Positions 62,236 through 64,000 of a stretch of 64,000 nucleotides of DNA are shown here, in pieces (position 1 is the stretch's first letter; each line of letters begins with the position of its first letter). The notes beneath the pieces are model-generated. The model worked only from the letters and a program-made list of their open reading frames with translations. It had not been told where the DNA came from and ran no database searches. The position numbers and the translations under genes were made by a program. Source of the DNA: Aquiflexum sp041751335 (lineage in GTDB: Bacteria > Bacteroidota > Bacteroidia > Cytophagales > Cyclobacteriaceae); the NCBI RefSeq assembly GCF_041751335.1, contig NZ_JBGSXS010000231.1, forward strand, positions 15,385-79,384, in the 5' to 3' direction.

Positions 62236-64000
62236 TTAAAACAAGAGGGAATAATGTAAAGGAAGGCTGATAGAAACCATCAGGTTTATTCCATCGCTAC
62301 CACTTTCAATGGCCGGTTTGGAAGGTGATTTTGGATCCATTTGAATGTAGTAACCTTTGTCTACCACCCAGTATAAACCGTCCTGGATCATTCTGATTTC
62401 TCCACCTGAAGCGATGCTATAACGCTTATTGGCAGTGATTCCTTCGGTAGTAAGGGTCCGATCCAATCCTTTTCCATCGGTTCGTGCAATAATAAAATCC
62501 TTGAACTTCACCCCAATATTCTGATACTGATATTCTACTCCTCCATTTTTGAGCTGATAGCCATTTGCTTTGAATTTCTCGCTCATGGCGGTGAACTCTG
62601 TGTCATGCAGGTTTTTTTCAGGATTTCCCAGAAAGACCACAGCGCCCATTGGTTTGGAAACACCATTTCCGCGGTTGTTCCACATGGGAGTGGCATCCAA
62701 AAATCCTCCTCTCCAAACTTGAACAAGGTTACCTTTGCTTAAGTCAAATGAATAATGCACTTTTTGGGCACCTGCAACAGATACAGCGTGTGTGAGTCTT
62801 TTCCCATCGGGTAAATCAATAAAACTCCTGAGAACAGGAACTTCATTGGGGTTAACCAATATAGGATCTACCGTGTTAGTGATTGATACTTTGCTTTTGG
62901 ATAGGGGAAACAGACGCAGACCAGGTCCCGCAATACTTAGATCCAAGCCTGTATTAGACCAGTCCATGGTTTTGGAGACCAAAATCTCTACAGGGACACT
63001 CCCTTTTTGAAGTGTGATTTCTTTGAATTGATACCCTTCCTGTATCGGAAGTAGGTTGATTCCATTGATATAAAGCGCTCCCATTCCTGAAGGAACCACC
63101 ATCAAAAAGTTGTAATTTCCAGAGGCAGGAATCTCCAGCTTGCCTTCATACTTGATAAGGTTTTGTTTGGTAGGAGTATATACTTGATCATTGATATTTT
63201 TAATTATTCCTACCCCGGAAACATTTAATTTGTCAAATTCCGGAACTTGGTTAAAAAATCCTTCATAAACCATATAACGCAGTTCTGACAACACCGGGGC
63301 CTCCGAATCAAATTTGGTGACTTTGATATTTCTAAAAGCTACTGCACCATGGTCACCCTGAATCCTAATTGGACCTCTTGGGATGTCATTCGGTTTCAAA
63401 GAACCCCTTGTTGGTCCAAATACCTCCAGATTTTCATGGATCAATACGCCGTTGAGGTGGACAGATAGGAATTTTGCGTTTTCTGTTTTCTCTCCCTTTT
63501 CATTGAATCTGGGAGCTTGGAAAGAGACTTTGAGATTTTGCCAGACACCTGGGGCCCGGCTTACATTTTGGCGCGGAGCATATCCTTGATATCCTTTTTG
63601 GCCATCAGGCTTGCTTTCATCCCATCTTTCATAGACACCGCCCATATCTCCTGCACGTGCAGTGGTTTTGCCCCAACTGTCGAGAATCTGAATTTCATAC
63701 TGTCCCATCAGGTAAACACCCGAATTGGATTCAGGGGCAACCATGACCTCAAGTTCCAGGTCAATATCACCGAATTCTTCCAAGGAAACCAAGTCCTGAC
63801 CATTGTTTTTCTTGGTAGGTTGGTTGACTAGCACTCCTTCACCTTTGGTAAAGTTTAGGAGATTGGGCTTGTCCAAATTTCCTGATACCTCTGTGGCATT
63901 ATGCCAAGTGCCGGTATTTGGTTTATAGTCTGAAAGAGAGTTGATTTGTACTGTCTGTTGGGCAATGAGTCCTGCTTCAGGAAAAAATCCAGTCAGAAGT
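62236..64000 (-). CDS. DUF1080 (3-keto-disaccharide hydrolase-like) protein, 5' end outside the window
   Basis: The frame stays open to the right edge; the first visible residues (LLTGFFPEAGLIAQQTVQ) are the end of a signal peptide, so the start lies just beyond 64000. About 587 residues are visible. The N-terminal third is a DUF1080 jelly roll (SDYKPNTGTWHNA, DIDLELEVMVAPESNSGVYL, YEIQILDSWGK, GPIRIQGDHGAVAFRNIKV). A PA14-like middle domain (about 265-360) and a further C-terminal domain (VQVWRGGFLDATPMWNNRG, DGLYWVVDKGYYIQ) follow. With the downstream propeller-cytochrome gene it forms a periplasmic carbohydrate-oxidation unit, as inferred from 3-keto-sugar pathways. Confidence 0.85.
   Translation of the reverse strand, partial: LLTGFFPEAGLIAQQTVQINSLSDYKPNTGTWHNATEVSGNLDKPNLLNFTKGEGVLVNQPTKKNNGQDLVSLEEFGDIDLELEVMVAPESNSGVYLMGQYEIQILDSWGKTTARAGDMGGVYERWDESKPDGQKGYQGYAPRQNVSRAPGVWQNLKVSFQAPRFNEKGEKTENAKFLSVHLNGVLIHENLEVFGPTRGSLKPNDIPRGPIRIQGDHGAVAFRNIKVTKFDSEAPVLSELRYMVYEGFFNQVPEFDKLNVSGVGIIKNINDQVYTPTKQNLIKYEGKLEIPASGNYNFLMVVPSGMGALYINGINLLPIQEGYQFKEITLQKGSVPVEILVSKTMDWSNTGLDLSIAGPGLRLFPLSKSKVSITNTVDPILVNPNEVPVLRSFIDLPDGKRLTHAVSVAGAQKVHYSFDLSKGNLVQVWRGGFLDATPMWNNRGNGVSKPMGAVVFLGNPEKNLHDTEFTAMSEKFKANGYQLKNGGVEYQYQNIGVKFKDFIIARTDGKGLDRTLTTEGITANKRYSIASGGEIRMIQDGLYWVVDKGYYIQMDPKSPSKPAIESGSDGINLMVSISLPLHYSLLF

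Overview
The window reads as a chromosomal segment of a free-living Bacteroidota bacterium, most likely class Cytophagia and family Cyclobacteriaceae (Algoriphagus/Cecembia-like). The evidence is a SusC/SusD pair, many short-signal lipoproteins, almost no Shine-Dalgarno sequences, DUF4838, DUF5690 and DUF4142 proteins, a clade II nos cluster and moderately AT-rich DNA. I found no rRNA, tRNA, integrase, transposase or CRISPR array. Genus-level assignment is inference.

Region 1 (0.3-18.2 kb) is mostly phosphorus acquisition. After a baeRF3-like gene come a secreted metallophosphoesterase (1.7-3.6 kb) and a minus-strand block: XRE-cupin regulator, TIGR03364-type FAD oxidoreductase, DUF5690 permease and phosphonatase-like HAD hydrolase. 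Divergent from that block is a PhnZ-like HD-domain oxygenase whose active-site residues are all in place. A second metallophosphoesterase (a lipoprotein), a Tat-exported phospholipase C and a SusD/SusC outer-membrane pair follow. Together these could release phosphate from lipids and esters outside the cytoplasm, bring in organophosphorus compounds, and cleave an aminophosphonate without C-P lyase.

Region 2 (18.6-27.7 kb) holds a DbpA-type DEAD-box helicase, a DUF4838 protein, a truncated ThuA gene, a secreted Gfo/Idh/MocA oxidoreductase, a two-RCK potassium channel, a GNAT acetyltransferase, a YdeI/OmdA-like protein and a glycine-zipper membrane protein.

Region 3 (28.0-43.5 kb) looks like a stress island. 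A CheB-CheR-PAS-histidine kinase overlaps its response regulator and is followed by a small AraC regulator with an HMA-like N-domain. Next come manganese catalase, a YciF/DUF892 protein, general-stress-type glycine-zipper and YtxH-like proteins, DUF4142, small proteins too short for routine ORF calling, YihY, a glycogen branching enzyme, a PEGA lipoprotein, a secreted nuclease and a MATE pump.

Region 4 (43.7-57.3 kb) has a PIN toxin-antitoxin pair and a nitrous-oxide-reduction operon on the minus strand: Rrf2 regulator, RIC/ScdA, a membrane protein fused in frame to a cytochrome c lipoprotein, NosZ, an unknown membrane protein, NosL, NosD, NosF and NosY. A divergent copper ATPase and a DUF305 protein adjoin it; NosZ is a copper enzyme, so the neighbourhood makes sense.

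Region 5 (57.6-64 kb) has a divergent SDR lacking the catalytic lysine, a fragment of a second SDR, a CstB-like MBL-rhodanese persulfide enzyme, a quinoprotein-like dehydrogenase with cytochrome c, and a DUF1080 protein cut by the window edge.

Intergenic spaces carry several families of short structured repeats, the clearest being five copies of a REP/MITE-like element between 43.5 and 60.3 kb. All family names are from recognition of motifs by eye; no database search was run.
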